Notes: generated by a model from the letters alone, not told the origin. DNA of 64,000 nt from Arthrobacter sp. OV608 (GCA_900110595.1 FOEZ01000003.1:124001-188000); one strand, 5' to 3'; positions 24,698 through 34,612 are shown, counted from the first letter of the stretch. Made by a program: numbers and translations.

Positions 24698-25977
24698 CTA
24701 CAGTGAGGGGGAAATCCGCCGTGGACGGCCCGCCCGTCCGGCACTCCGCACTGCGCAGCTCAATAGGCCTCATCATTGCCAAGGGTGCCCAGACCGGCTC
24801 GGGTTTCGCTTTCTGGGTGGTGGCCGCGCATGCGGCCTCCACCCGTGAGGTCGGGCTCACCACTGCCGCCGTCTCGGCAGTTTTGATCTGCGCGCAGCTC
24901 GCGGTGCTGGGCGCCGGGTCGGCCGTGATCGTCTCGGTGGGGCGGGGGGAACCGCCCGCTCGGGTGCTGGACGCGGCGTTCGCCATCGTCGGGGTAGCCA
25001 GCACGGTGCTGGCCCTCGGGTACCTCATCCTGCAGCTGACCGCAGCCCCGGACACGGCCTCGACATCGGTTCTCTTCTGGCTGATGTTCCTCGTAGCCGC
25101 CGTCACCGGAACAATGGGCACCGTGCTGGACCAGGCGCTTGTGGCACTGGGCCGCGGCGCCAGCGCGACCTTGAGGTACACGATGGGTGGCGGTGTTTCA
25201 CTCGCGGCCGCAGCACTCGTGGCCTTGCTGGCGCGCCCCGCAGCGTCAGACCTGCTGATGGCCTGCTGGACCCTCGGAACCGCAGTGACATGCATCGTGG
25301 GCGTGATCCAGCTGCGACGACTTGTGGGCTACCGGCTGCGGCCATCCTTGCACCCGGCACGCGGCCGTCCGCTGCTGATGCTGGGTATCCCGAACCAGCT
25401 CCTCACCCTCACCGAGCGTGCCCCCGGTCTGGTGCTGCCGCTCCTGCTGGCGCATATGGTGTCGCCAGAGGCCGCTGCTTACTGGTACCCCGCCTGGATG
25501 ATGGCGTGGGCAGCCTATACCGCTCCGATGCTGATGGGCATCGTTCAGTTCTCCGAGGGGGTCCGGGAACCTGGCCGGCTGGTGTCCACCACGTGGGCAA
25601 CTCTCCGGTGGTCGCTCGCCATCGGAGGCCTGGGTGCCCTCGTCCTCATCGTCTTCGCCCGCCCCCTGCTCCATCTGCTGGGGGACAGGTACGCCGACGC
25701 CTCAGCCGGCGCCCTGCGGTGGTTGGCCGCCGGCGTGGTGGCCTACGCGGTACTTCAGGCCTATAACGCGGTGTGCCGGGCCCGGGGCCATTATGCGGAG
25801 GCCATCACGGTGGGCGTGGTGCTCGCCGCGGCCCTCTGCATCTCAGCATTGTCGGCCGCCGGAAGCGGCCCCAGCGCCATGGCCCTTACCTGGCTGGTGG
25901 TGCTCTCTGTCGGAGCCCTGGCGGTCGGCCTTCGGCTGATCGCAGTCCTCCGGCGCGTCAAACAGGAGGTACGATGA
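24694..25977 (+). CDS. polysaccharide flippase-like multi-pass membrane protein (Wzx/MurJ-type candidate)
   Basis: 427 residues from a GTG overlapping the previous stop; a GTG at 24703 is an alternative. About 12 hydrophobic helices can be counted, in the even spacing of the MOP (multidrug/oligosaccharidyl-lipid/polysaccharide) superfamily. The N-terminus SSIGLIIAKGAQTGSGFAFWVVAAH is typical of Wzx-type flippases. It would move a lipid-linked oligosaccharide across the cytoplasmic membrane. Position between a glycosyltransferase and a polymerase-like protein agrees. Specific family membership rests on topology rather than a unique motif. Confidence 0.75.
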   Translation: MTTVRGKSAVDGPPVRHSALRSSIGLIIAKGAQTGSGFAFWVVAAHAASTREVGLTTAAVSAVLICAQLAVLGAGSAVIVSVGRGEPPARVLDAAFAIVGVASTVLALGYLILQLTAAPDTASTSVLFWLMFLVAAVTGTMGTVLDQALVALGRGASATLRYTMGGGVSLAAAALVALLARPAASDLLMACWTLGTAVTCIVGVIQLRRLVGYRLRPSLHPARGRPLLMLGIPNQLLTLTERAPGLVLPLLLAHMVSPEAAAYWYPAWMMAWAAYTAPMLMGIVQFSEGVREPGRLVSTTWATLRWSLAIGGLGALVLIVFARPLLHLLGDRYADASAGALRWLAAGVVAYAVLQAYNAVCRARGHYAEAITVGVVLAAALCISALSAAGSGPSAMALTWLVVLSVGALAVGLRLIAVLRRVKQEVR

Positions 25978-27752
25978 CCAGCACGCTTGATACGCCCAGC
26001 CGCATGGACCTTCGCTGGAAGCCCCGGGACCTGTGGTGTGCCCTCGCCGGCGCGGGATCGCTGGCGCTTGTGGTGTGGGCCGCTTCCACCGTGGCACTGC
26101 CCGTGACCAGCGACCTTGGGCTCGTCGCCGCCCTGCCCTTCCCCTTCTGGGCCGGCGTCCTGATTCTTAATGCCGCCTTCTTCGTGGCGCTGCGGGGGGA
26201 CACAGAGGGCCCGGCGAGCCGCCCGGTAATGATATGGCTCGTCGCGGTGCTCGTGCTCGTGCTCTTCGGGACCGCAGCCTTCGTGACAGACGTACCGCGT
26301 GGGGAGGTAGCGTTCCGGCATCTCGGCATCGCCAACGCCCTCTCGGGCATGCAGCAGATCGATCCGAACATCGACGCGTACTTCAACTGGCCCGGCTTCT
26401 TCGCCCTGCTGGCAACGGTCCTCGGGGCAACGGGGCTCGACCCGGTGACCCTTGCCCTGTGGGCTCCAGTGCTCAACGTGAGTCTGTGGCTCGTTGCCAT
26501 CGCGGTGCTCACCGGTTACCTGACCCGGGATCCGCGACGGCGCTGGCTGGTGCTCTGGCTCTTCTGCCTCGGCAACTGGCAGGACCAGGACTACCTGTCG
26601 CCTCAAGCCTTCGGTTTCTTCCTGTACCTCGTTGTGCTTGCGATGGTTCTCGGTCCGCTCGCGGCGAAGCCCGCCACGTTCCACGGCTTCCGGCCGGCTG
26701 GCCTCGGGCAATGGTGGCGGGAACGGACGCCGGCCGAGCCCCGGACCGGATTCCGGCTGGCCGCCCTCGTGGTGACCCTCCTGCTCATTCCGGTCATCAC
26801 CGCCAGCCATCAGCTCACGCCGTTCATGTTGCTCGTTGTGATCACCGTTCTCACCCTGAGCGGGCGGGTATGGCCGGGCCGGCTTCCCCTGATCGCCGGC
26901 CTTGTGCTGGTCCTTTGGCTCCTCTATCCAGCGAGTACGTACCTGGCCGGGCACCCGCTCCTGGAGAACGCAGGGCTGCAAATAGCGGCCGAGGCCAACG
27001 TCGTGGACCGCGTGAACGGGACAGCCGGGCACCTGCTCGTGGTGCAGCTCCGGGTGGGCCTCACCGTCCTGCTGTGGGCGCTCGCCGCCCTTGGCGCAGT
27101 GCTCGAATGGCGCAAGCGGCGCCTCGACCTCCGGATAGTCCTCCTCGCCGCCACCCCGCTGCTGCTCTTCCCCGCACAGGCGTACGGCGGCGAAATGCTC
27201 ATCCGTGTCTCGCTGTTCGCATTGCCCTTCGTAGCCCTCCTGGCGTCATCGGTGCTGCTGCCGGGAGACGGCAGCGTCCGACCGTCCGCCCGCGCCGTGG
27301 GTGCTCTTGTGCTCACCTGTTTCCTGCTGGCCGTGCTGACCGTGACCGGCCGGTTCGGAAACGCACAGTATGACGTCTTCACCCGCAGTGAGATTGACGC
27401 AGTGGCCGCCGCGGAGCAGTTGGCGCCCCCCGGCTCCTCGGTCATCTCGGCTGCCCACCCGACGCCGTGGCGCAGCCAGTCCTACCTCGAACACCGTTAC
27501 CGGACCATGGATGATCTGTGCCGGGAGGACCTGTCGCCTCAGACATGCGGTCCCATCGTCTATAACTACGCACGGCACAACCCCGGCGGCGCCCACTTGA
27601 TCTTCATGCGCTCCACGGAGGCAAGCGTCGTACTCCAGGGCGACAACAGCCCGGGCGAATTCACCGAACTCGAGGAGTGGATCAGTATGCAGAATGGCGT
27701 GCAACTGGCATTCAGCAACACCGACGCGCGCGTCTACCGGGTGGCGCCATGA
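25974..27752 (+). CDS. large multi-pass membrane protein, candidate polymerase or GT-C-like enzyme
   Basis: 592 residues. AGGAGG lies 4 bp before an ATG that overlaps the previous stop. Ten to twelve hydrophobic segments fill residues 20-460. An external-looking loop near 125-140 holds QQIDPNIDAYFNWPGFFA, and another carries NWQDQDYLSPQAFGFF. The last ~110 residues (RSEIDAVAAAEQLAPPGSSV onward) are soluble and include two Cys (LCRED and TCG). No GT-C DxD/ExD motif is certain. By position and topology it could polymerise repeat units (Wzy role) or transfer a lipid-linked sugar; neither is proven. Confidence 0.7.
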   Translation: MTSTLDTPSRMDLRWKPRDLWCALAGAGSLALVVWAASTVALPVTSDLGLVAALPFPFWAGVLILNAAFFVALRGDTEGPASRPVMIWLVAVLVLVLFGTAAFVTDVPRGEVAFRHLGIANALSGMQQIDPNIDAYFNWPGFFALLATVLGATGLDPVTLALWAPVLNVSLWLVAIAVLTGYLTRDPRRRWLVLWLFCLGNWQDQDYLSPQAFGFFLYLVVLAMVLGPLAAKPATFHGFRPAGLGQWWRERTPAEPRTGFRLAALVVTLLLIPVITASHQLTPFMLLVVITVLTLSGRVWPGRLPLIAGLVLVLWLLYPASTYLAGHPLLENAGLQIAAEANVVDRVNGTAGHLLVVQLRVGLTVLLWALAALGAVLEWRKRRLDLRIVLLAATPLLLFPAQAYGGEMLIRVSLFALPFVALLASSVLLPGDGSVRPSARAVGALVLTCFLLAVLTVTGRFGNAQYDVFTRSEIDAVAAAEQLAPPGSSVISAAHPTPWRSQSYLEHRYRTMDDLCREDLSPQTCGPIVYNYARHNPGGAHLIFMRSTEASVVLQGDNSPGEFTELEEWISMQNGVQLAFSNTDARVYRVAP

Positions 27753-28093
27753 GTGCCATGACTTTAGCCAAGCGGCCCACCATCATACTCGGCCTCGCCG
27801 CCGTCGTACTGGCGCTCCTCACGCTTGTGGGGCTGCCGACACCACTGCAAACGGTCGCCGCGGTGGCTGTCCTCATCCTGCTGCCGGGGCGGGCACTGGC
27901 CCAGCTGACGCCGGTTACCGACCTGGCGCTCGGAACGCTGCTCGTCCTGGCGCTTGGCCTGGCCACGCTCACCGCGGTGTCTACAGCGATGTTCTACCTT
28001 GCCGTGTGGTCCTGGCAGGCGTGCGTCATCTCGATGGGTGTCATCACCATCCTTGCGTGCATTGCACGCGCACGGCAGGAGGCTGCGTCATGA
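27749..28093 (+). CDS. small membrane protein, four hydrophobic segments
   Basis: 114 residues. It consists almost entirely of hydrophobic segments (about 10-30, 33-50, 55-78 and 84-103) and has no recognisable motif. The ATG overlaps the upstream stop by 4 bp and its own stop overlaps the next ATG, so it is translated as part of the operon. It may be an accessory to the larger membrane protein, judged by position only. Confidence 0.65.
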   Translation: MSAMTLAKRPTIILGLAAVVLALLTLVGLPTPLQTVAAVAVLILLPGRALAQLTPVTDLALGTLLVLALGLATLTAVSTAMFYLAVWSWQACVISMGVITILACIARARQEAAS

Positions 28094-28293
28094 TTGAACT
28101 GGCAGGACTGGTGGTGGCTGCTGCCCTGCTCGCCACCCTTGTCACCCTCGAGGTCCGGCACGCCGGACCGGACCCGCTGCAAACCCCCCGCCCGAGGTTC
28201 CTCGGGCGGGCAGTGAGCCAGGCGGCCGTCGCCGTCATGTGGCTGGTATGCCTGTTCCTCTTCCTGCCACGCCTGCTGGAACTACTGACGTGA
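28090..28293 (+). CDS. small membrane protein, two hydrophobic segments
   Basis: 67 residues. Hydrophobic helices at about 3-20 and 44-62 flank a basic, Pro-containing loop (RHAGPDPLQTPRPRF). Both ends overlap neighbouring genes by 4 bp. The function is unknown. It and the preceding gene may be membrane partners of the polysaccharide machinery. Confidence 0.6.
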   Translation: MIELAGLVVAAALLATLVTLEVRHAGPDPLQTPRPRFLGRAVSQAAVAVMWLVCLFLFLPRLLELLT

Positions 28294-29342
28294 ACCGCTC
28301 GGCGCGGTGGTGGCTCCTCAGCGACCTCCACCTCGGCGTGGGGGACGAGGACCCCAGGCGCCCCGGCAAAGTCCTGCCCGATTTCCTCCGCCGCGAGGTG
28401 CTCCAGGCGTCGGGTCCGCAGCAGCATATCGTTTTCGTCGGTGACACCTTCGAATTGGCAGGGCTCACCGAAGACGAGAGCCTGGCCCGCCTTGATTCCA
28501 TCCTGGCCCGCCACCCTGAGATTCAGGACGCGCTGGAAGGGTGCGCGGCGCGCGGCGTTCAACTGCACTTCGTGTGCGGGAACCACGACGTGGAGCTGGC
28601 CCGGCCCTCGGTGGCCGCCCGGCTGTCATCGCTGCTGTCACCCGTCGAACCCGCCCAGGTCCGGGTGCACCCATGGTTCCTGCACGTACCCCGTGTCCTC
28701 TTGGCTGAGCACGGGCACCAGCACCACGCGCTGCACCGTATCCCCGAGCTGCTGCGGACCGCGGTCAGCGGTACCGACGAACTGGACCTGCCACCGCTGG
28801 CTGCCTGGCACGCCCGGCCATCGAACTCGCGCCTCAGCCGTGCCGGGGCCGTTGCCCGGGCCTTCCTGGCATCCGAACGGGCAGAACGCCGCGTCCGGGA
28901 GCTCGCCTACGGCGAGCTGTTGGAGGCTGAAGCCCTTCGGCTGGAGCTCGGCGGAGCCGCCGTTCGGGATCTCGCACGCCTGTCCCGTTTTCGGACGATG
29001 TCGGTGCTCCCGCGCACCGCCACCCGCATGGTCCTCGCTGCGGCCGGCCGCAGCATCGCCAGCGAGGAAGCTCCTGCTGCTGCCGGCCAGGTGGCACGCA
29101 CCCTTGAGACGCATGGATCAGCAGTGGCCTGGTACGTCTCGGGCCACACCCACCGGGCCCTTGAGGCTACGCTCGAGGGCGGCGCCACCCGGTACGTCAA
29201 CACCGGTACATGGTGTTCGGATGTCCGCGGCCGCGGACCTGACCAGTCGGACCGCCGGACTTTTCCGTATGCTGTGGTCGACGTCGGCCTGGACGGCGCC
29301 ACCGGCGGCGGGCTGCAGTATTGGCGTCCGGATGCCGGCTAA
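28290..29342 (+). CDS. metallophosphoesterase (calcineurin-like)
   Basis: 350 residues from a GTG overlapping the upstream stop. All hallmark metal motifs are visible: LLSDLHLG (about residue 10), FVGDTFEL (GD in place of GDxxD), FVCGNHDVEL and a C-terminal VSGHTHRALE, followed by YVNTGTW. The variant FVGDT-F keeps one metal ligand of the second block. UDP-2,3-diacylglucosamine pyrophosphatases such as LpxH share this layout, so a phosphodiester or pyrophosphate in glycan or lipid metabolism is a plausible substrate. It closes the overlapping operon and probably acts in the cytoplasm, since no signal peptide is seen. Confidence 0.85.
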   Translation: MNRSARWWLLSDLHLGVGDEDPRRPGKVLPDFLRREVLQASGPQQHIVFVGDTFELAGLTEDESLARLDSILARHPEIQDALEGCAARGVQLHFVCGNHDVELARPSVAARLSSLLSPVEPAQVRVHPWFLHVPRVLLAEHGHQHHALHRIPELLRTAVSGTDELDLPPLAAWHARPSNSRLSRAGAVARAFLASERAERRVRELAYGELLEAEALRLELGGAAVRDLARLSRFRTMSVLPRTATRMVLAAAGRSIASEEAPAAAGQVARTLETHGSAVAWYVSGHTHRALEATLEGGATRYVNTGTWCSDVRGRGPDQSDRRTFPYAVVDVGLDGATGGGLQYWRPDAG

Positions 29343-29389
29343 GCCCGGTTCACTTCCGCCCCATGCAGGCGGGCTGCGGCCCGTGCATC

Positions 29390-30343
29390 CTAGCCCTTCT
29401 CCCAGATAGCAACCCAGTCAACGTACAGATGGCCGCTGGTTTCAGGGGCCGGGCATACCGGCAGGCACGATTCAGTCTGCAGGATGTAATGCATGGGCGT
29501 GTCAGGAGTCGATGTCGCGCTGATGCCGATTGACCTGCCATCAAGAAAAAACTCAACCCTTCCGGGGTTCCACTCGATGGTGGCAGTGTGCCAGGAGCTG
29601 AATGTTGCCGTGGTGTGGAACATGTCAATGTGCTCGCCCTCAGCGCTGCCGGTAGCGTGCATGGCAGCGAAAATCGATGACGCTAAATCTCCTTCGGGAA
29701 AGTCGATCTCGCCATCCTCCGGCCACTGCTTGCTGTCGGGCCAGAGCAACCAGGCTGTTTTGTATCCCGGCAGTGGATCGGCCTTAAACCGTACAGAGTA
29801 GCGTCCGTAGAGTTGGCTGTTGTAGGGGCGCCCGCTGGTCTCACTGAACTTGGGCGACGGCGCTGCGCCCATTGAAGTGCCGTTTTCGGAGTGCAGATAC
29901 ATGTCCAGGACGCCGTCTTTGACGCTGAGGACCTTGGACGGGAAATACCCGGACTTCGCCTCATTCAGCTGGGCCGCTGTATCCGGCGTGCCGTCAGCAT
30001 AATTTTCGCTCCACTTCGCGCCGTACTTCCCGCCTGGGAATTCGCCGACAGGGACATTTCCGTTGACAAAATCCTCGGCAAAGACCTGCTTCCAACCGGG
30101 CAGGTTTCCGATAGGCATGGCTTCTCCGCTGGGCGGATTGGCTGCCAGAGCGGGAGAACCAGGGGCCTCTCCCGCTCTGGTGCTTTGGACCGGTGATGAA
30201 TCGGAAACGAAACTCAGCGCGCCAAAGGCCAGAACCGACAACACGACCGTCAGCACGACGGGGCGTACCTGCATGCGACGCCGGGATTTCTCCGCGCCGT
30301 CAGCCCGTGCAGGGGCCGCTTCGATGGTTCTGGTTCCGATCAT
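29390..30343 (-). CDS. secreted or membrane-anchored GH16 glycoside hydrolase
   Basis: 317 residues from the ATG at 30343, where AGAGG lies upstream. A signal-anchor (VRPVVLTVVLSVLAFGALSFV, about 28-48) precedes an extracellular linker rich in Pro/Ala. The GH16 jelly-roll domain carries the catalytic signature EIDFPE near residues 210-216: the first Glu is the nucleophile and the last the acid/base. SWHTATIEWNPGRVEFFLDG is another family signature. GH16 enzymes cut beta-glucans, agar-like or other beta-linked polymers. It converges on the polysaccharide operon with 47 bp between stops, so trimming or release of that polymer is a reasonable inference. Confidence 0.88.
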   Translation of the reverse strand: MIGTRTIEAAPARADGAEKSRRRMQVRPVVLTVVLSVLAFGALSFVSDSSPVQSTRAGEAPGSPALAANPPSGEAMPIGNLPGWKQVFAEDFVNGNVPVGEFPGGKYGAKWSENYADGTPDTAAQLNEAKSGYFPSKVLSVKDGVLDMYLHSENGTSMGAAPSPKFSETSGRPYNSQLYGRYSVRFKADPLPGYKTAWLLWPDSKQWPEDGEIDFPEGDLASSIFAAMHATGSAEGEHIDMFHTTATFSSWHTATIEWNPGRVEFFLDGRSIGISATSTPDTPMHYILQTESCLPVCPAPETSGHLYVDWVAIWEKG

Positions 30344-30463
30344 TGCATTCAATTGCCTCTGCGGGCCGGCGGCAAGATACAGGCACTGTACCGCAGTCAT
30401 TACGGGGCGGGATATGCGCCCCGGTAAGTGCGCGCTGCTCTCTCCGCGCCACTCCAGGAGTTT

Positions 30464-30850
30464 CTAACCTGCCGTTGCTTCCGCAGGGTCACCTGACTGC
30501 TTCTGCCACGGCCAGCGCCCGGTGATTTCAAGCTCGAGGGAAAAACTGAGGAATGTCCTGATCAGCACAATAATTGCCAGGACTCCCACGGTCTCGAAGG
30601 TGGGCGTGACGGCGACAGTGCGGATGATGTCCGCGGCAACCAAGAGCTCAAGCCCCAGCAGAATGGATCTGCCCAAGAGTTGGCGGTATAAGCGGTAGAA
30701 GCTCAGTTTCCCGGTGCCGGCAGGGAGCCTTCGCGGCTGATGGCCTCGAAGCGCCAGAGGGATGGACACCAGGGCACCGATCACCATCACAGCTACGCCC
30801 GCGAAATCGACAACCTGCCCGGCAGCCTCAATAACTTCCCGAAAATCCAT
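30464..30850 (-). CDS. DUF1622 membrane protein
   Basis: 128 residues. Three hydrophobic segments are visible: FAGVAVMVIGALVSIPLAL (about 16-34), a middle one (SILLGLELLVAADIIRTVAV, about 62-81) and VGVLAIIVLIRTFLSFSLELEI (about 88-109). The RTFLSFSLELEITGRWPW ending is the usual DUF1622 signature. The function is unknown; the family is widespread and lacks catalytic motifs. The short gap to the GH16 gene (about 120 bp) shows nothing of note. Confidence 0.8.
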   Translation of the reverse strand: MDFREVIEAAGQVVDFAGVAVMVIGALVSIPLALRGHQPRRLPAGTGKLSFYRLYRQLLGRSILLGLELLVAADIIRTVAVTPTFETVGVLAIIVLIRTFLSFSLELEITGRWPWQKQSGDPAEATAG

Positions 30851-30972
30851 GTTCCCGCCTCACCCTGCCGAACGCCTGTCCGGACTCCTGCACCAACACC
30901 GGCACGGAACTCCCGCGCAGCCAGCCTAAACGCCGCGCCGCGGTCCGCGCCGGAACCCGGCCGCAGCGGAAG

Positions 30973-31833
30973 CTATGGGTGGCGCACGCCGTTCCCGGCC
31001 AGGATGTCCCTGTAGCCATCCCTGAAGGACGGAAAAGCGAAACCAAAGCCAGTGCCGCGAAGGAGGCTGTTGCTGCAGCGCTTGTTTCCAGCGCGGGCAG
31101 GTCCGGCGTCACCCACCGGCGGCTCCGTCATGCCCAGTTCGCCGGCAAGGAACCGGAGTACGGTGCCCAGGTCGGCCGGGTCATCGTCCACACCAACATA
31201 GACGGGGGCCGGTTCAGCAGTCATGGTGGCCAGATGGACAATCGCTGCGGCTGCGTCATCACGGTGGATGCGGTTGGTGTACCGGATGTCCTGGGGGACG
31301 ACGGCGGCACCGCTGCGCACCTGGTCGATCAGCCTGGTCCGGCCGGGCCCGTAAATGCCGCCCAGCCGCAGGGATACAGCGGCGGTTGATGTCCCGGCGA
31401 GCCGCTCCCGGAGAAGTTCCTCAGCCTCTACAAGGATCCGGCCGGAGAATCCGCCAGGAGCGGGCGGTGTTCCCTCGTCCACCCAGCCGCCGCCGGCATC
31501 GCCGTATACCGCCGTGGACGAGACAAAAAGCACTCTGCCCGGCGTCACGCCGTCGCGCGCTAATGCGTCCAGGACGTTGCCGACTCCCTGCACGTACGCG
31601 GCCCGGTAGGCCGCTTCCGTTGGTGAATCTGCGGCTACGGAAATGACGACGGCGGCAGTGTCCGCCGGGACGGGCGGAAGGCTGGGCGCACTCAAGTCAG
31701 CGGCAACACCTTCGATGGCGGCCGGCAGTTTCGAGGGGGAGCGGCGCCATCCCACCACGCGATGGCCCAGGGCAGCGAACCGCAGGCCCGCTTCGGTACC
31801 CAGGTCGCCGCAACCGGCAAGGAGGATCGTCAT
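30973..31833 (-). CDS. SDR-family NAD(P)-dependent epimerase/reductase-like protein
   Basis: 286 residues. The N-terminal LLAGCGDLGTEAGLRFAALGHRVVGWRR is a Rossmann dinucleotide-binding motif (G-x-G-x-x-G-like), and VLFVSSTAVYGD is the active-site Ser/Tyr neighbourhood of extended SDRs. The pattern is close to the YeeZ/atypical SDR group, which often lacks full catalytic activity. It shares a strand with the next gene, whose stop lies 3 bp from its start. The substrate is unknown. Confidence 0.85.
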   Translation of the reverse strand: MTILLAGCGDLGTEAGLRFAALGHRVVGWRRSPSKLPAAIEGVAADLSAPSLPPVPADTAAVVISVAADSPTEAAYRAAYVQGVGNVLDALARDGVTPGRVLFVSSTAVYGDAGGGWVDEGTPPAPGGFSGRILVEAEELLRERLAGTSTAAVSLRLGGIYGPGRTRLIDQVRSGAAVVPQDIRYTNRIHRDDAAAAIVHLATMTAEPAPVYVGVDDDPADLGTVLRFLAGELGMTEPPVGDAGPARAGNKRCSNSLLRGTGFGFAFPSFRDGYRDILAGNGVRHP

Positions 31834-31836
31834 ACG

Positions 31837-32757
31837 CTACGGTGCCTCAACCGGGAAGAATACGCGGGGATCCTGCAGGAGCGCCGGGTAGGTGAAGGCT
31901 GAGCGGTCGATGATCTCGGTCACCGTGAAGTTCCTGCCGAAGCGTCCGTCCTCCAGTGTGATGGGCCTGCCCACCACCTGTCCCACGGCAAACTTGTGGC
32001 CGTGTTCGAAGGGGACAGCGACCGGCGTTTTCCCGGGAAGCGTGGAGAAGGCCTCCTCCTGCGCCAGGCGCTTGCGGGTGGGCTTCTTCTGCTGCGGTTT
32101 GGGGGCCGCCTTTCGCGGCTGCTTGGAAGGGCGGCGGGAGCCGTCGTCGATGTAGACAGGGGAGTAGCCGTCATCCGGCTCTTCCACGGCAGCCGCGGCA
32201 GCGGGAAAACCATGCACCGGGGGAAGCGCCACCGTGTCCAGGGCCTGGGGGTCGACGTCGTGATGCGGGGACCGGAGGATCCACAGAATGTCCCCCTCGG
32301 GTTCCTGCGGCAGGAACTCGTGTTTCGGCTCCGGCCAGAGGTAGTCCATGTCCGGCACCGCGTCCTCAAATATGGAGGTGTAGAACTTGGGTTCCTTGCG
32401 CACCAGCTTGGAGCGGTGGCTGAGGTGGAAATCGGGGTCCCCAAGCCAGGGCGGCATCGGAATCTTCGCGGCGTAGTCCGGGTGGGCCGCCTGCGGCGCG
32501 AACTCGGTGATGTTCTCCCGCGTCTTATCCGGGTGCCCGCGCTTGGTCCATTCGTCCACCATCGCCAGCCCGTACATGGTCAGGGCCGGCACGTACCCCA
32601 TCCACATCCGGATTGCCGGGTGGGTCTGCCAGCCGTATCCGGGAATGACCAGGGCGCGCAATGTCTGGAGCGCTTCGACGCGCTGTTTGCCGAGCCGGGC
32701 GGTATCCAGGGCGGCGGCGCTCTGCCGGAAATCGGGGTACGGGAGGAAGGTTTGCAT
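31837..32757 (-). CDS. MSMEG_6728-family protein (pyrimidine-dimer DNA glycosylase-like)
   Basis: 306 residues from the ATG at 32757. The N-terminus MQTFLPYPDFRQSAAALDTARLGKQRVEALQTLRAL is the family's characteristic beginning. The Arg/Lys/His pattern of residues 15-110 (RLGKQRVE, HPAIRMW, HLSHRSKLVRK) resembles the T4 endonuclease V/pyrimidine dimer glycosylase fold. A disordered basic stretch (KQPRKAAPKPQQKKPTRKR) joins it to a C-terminal domain of about 75 residues. The biological role is unproven. It probably forms an operon with the SDR gene. Confidence 0.8.
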   Translation of the reverse strand: MQTFLPYPDFRQSAAALDTARLGKQRVEALQTLRALVIPGYGWQTHPAIRMWMGYVPALTMYGLAMVDEWTKRGHPDKTRENITEFAPQAAHPDYAAKIPMPPWLGDPDFHLSHRSKLVRKEPKFYTSIFEDAVPDMDYLWPEPKHEFLPQEPEGDILWILRSPHHDVDPQALDTVALPPVHGFPAAAAAVEEPDDGYSPVYIDDGSRRPSKQPRKAAPKPQQKKPTRKRLAQEEAFSTLPGKTPVAVPFEHGHKFAVGQVVGRPITLEDGRFGRNFTVTEIIDRSAFTYPALLQDPRVFFPVEAP

Positions 32758-32912
32758 CCCTTCAGTCTGACGGCAGCCTGCGGATGTGCCAATTGCAGTG
32801 CCGGGCGCCACACGCAGAACGCCGAAGTGTTCACATAGTGGACCTATGCATACAGCGCGGAGTCAAAACCACTAAGATCTCCGCAACACCCCACCATTTT
32901 GGAAGCCCACTC

Positions 32913-33503
32913 ATGACATCAACACCTGAAAAAACCGCCGGAATCCCCCACTCCTTCGCGCCCCGCTACGGGCAGATGCTGAGTCCGGAAGCTAAGGGCA
33001 TCCTGGTCCTTGACGAATTTACCCTAGACCCCGAGATTGCGCGGAAGGACCAGCACCGTTTCCGCGACGGCATCGCCGCCGTCGCCCGGACGGTCCGCCG
33101 TATCGCAGCCCTTCGGGTAATCATCGCGATCGTGGCAATCGGCAATCTTCCGCTGTTCCTGCTTTCCAGCGGGTGGTGGATTTACGGCGTTTCCCTCGCT
33201 CTCGTGGTCGCTGTGCACACCGCCGTGACGCTGTTGAACCGGCACGAGCCGCGCCTTAAGCAGCAGTCGGCGCTGGAGCTGCACATGCACCGGGAGAAGA
33301 GCGCCAATTACCGCAAGGTCCGCGACGCCGTGAAGTACATGATCGACACCCCCAGCCGCATGAACGAGCACCTCTACCTGGAGCTCCTGGCGGTCAAGCG
33401 GGTCGCCCTCAACCTGGCCCACGGCACCGTTGCCCTGCTGGACACCAGCGACGAGTCCGCCTGGAAGGTGCGGATCGTCCGCGAAATTCCTGCCCGCAGC
33501 TAA
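32913..33503 (+). CDS. hypothetical membrane protein with two transmembrane segments
   Basis: 196 residues. A hydrophilic N-terminal part of about 60 residues is followed by a hydrophobic pair (RVIIAIVAIGNLPLFLLSSGWWIYGVSLALVVAVHTAVTLL, about 68-108). A charged C-terminal domain has heptad-like helical segments (HREKSANYRKVRDAVKYMI). I do not recognise the family. The ATG follows an in-frame upstream stretch lacking a ribosome site. A bidirectional hairpin follows the stop. Confidence 0.6.
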   Translation: MTSTPEKTAGIPHSFAPRYGQMLSPEAKGILVLDEFTLDPEIARKDQHRFRDGIAAVARTVRRIAALRVIIAIVAIGNLPLFLLSSGWWIYGVSLALVVAVHTAVTLLNRHEPRLKQQSALELHMHREKSANYRKVRDAVKYMIDTPSRMNEHLYLELLAVKRVALNLAHGTVALLDTSDESAWKVRIVREIPARS

Positions 33504-33534
33504 GGCCTCTGCCTTCCGCGGCACTTAAAAAAGT

Positions 33535-33579
33535 ACGACGCCGGCGCGCCCCTTCTGGGGGCACGCCGGCGTCGTTTTT
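33535..33579. terminator. bidirectional hairpin terminator
   Basis: A 12-bp perfect outer stem (33535-33546 / 33564-33575) plus a 5-bp GC inner stem carries an A-run before it and TTTTT after it. It lies between convergent genes and can end transcription from either side. Confidence 0.85.
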
Positions 33580-33667
33580 GGTCAACGGAATTTGTCTATC
33601 GCCGACCTGTTTTGGGAGACCGTACCGGCCTCACTCACTACCGCGCCGTCAATGAGGCGGCAGCGGT

Positions 33668-34372
<705 letters not shown>

Positions 34373-34612
34373 TCATCGCGCCACTGCCCGCCCCTGACGA
34401 ATAGAGGTCAATTTCGGTGGCTGCCTGCTGGGCAGTTCTGGTGGAGGCAGCACCTGGCATTCATGTCGCCCGCTGGCCGGGCATGTGTTTCACGCTAGGA
34501 CATACCAGGTGCGTTATCAAACTGAGATCTTGTCTGGGCAAAGGCTGGTGGTTTCCTGAATGGACTTTCCACCAGCGAGGCGTGAACCCGGCGGGGGCAC
34601 TATCCTGACCGG

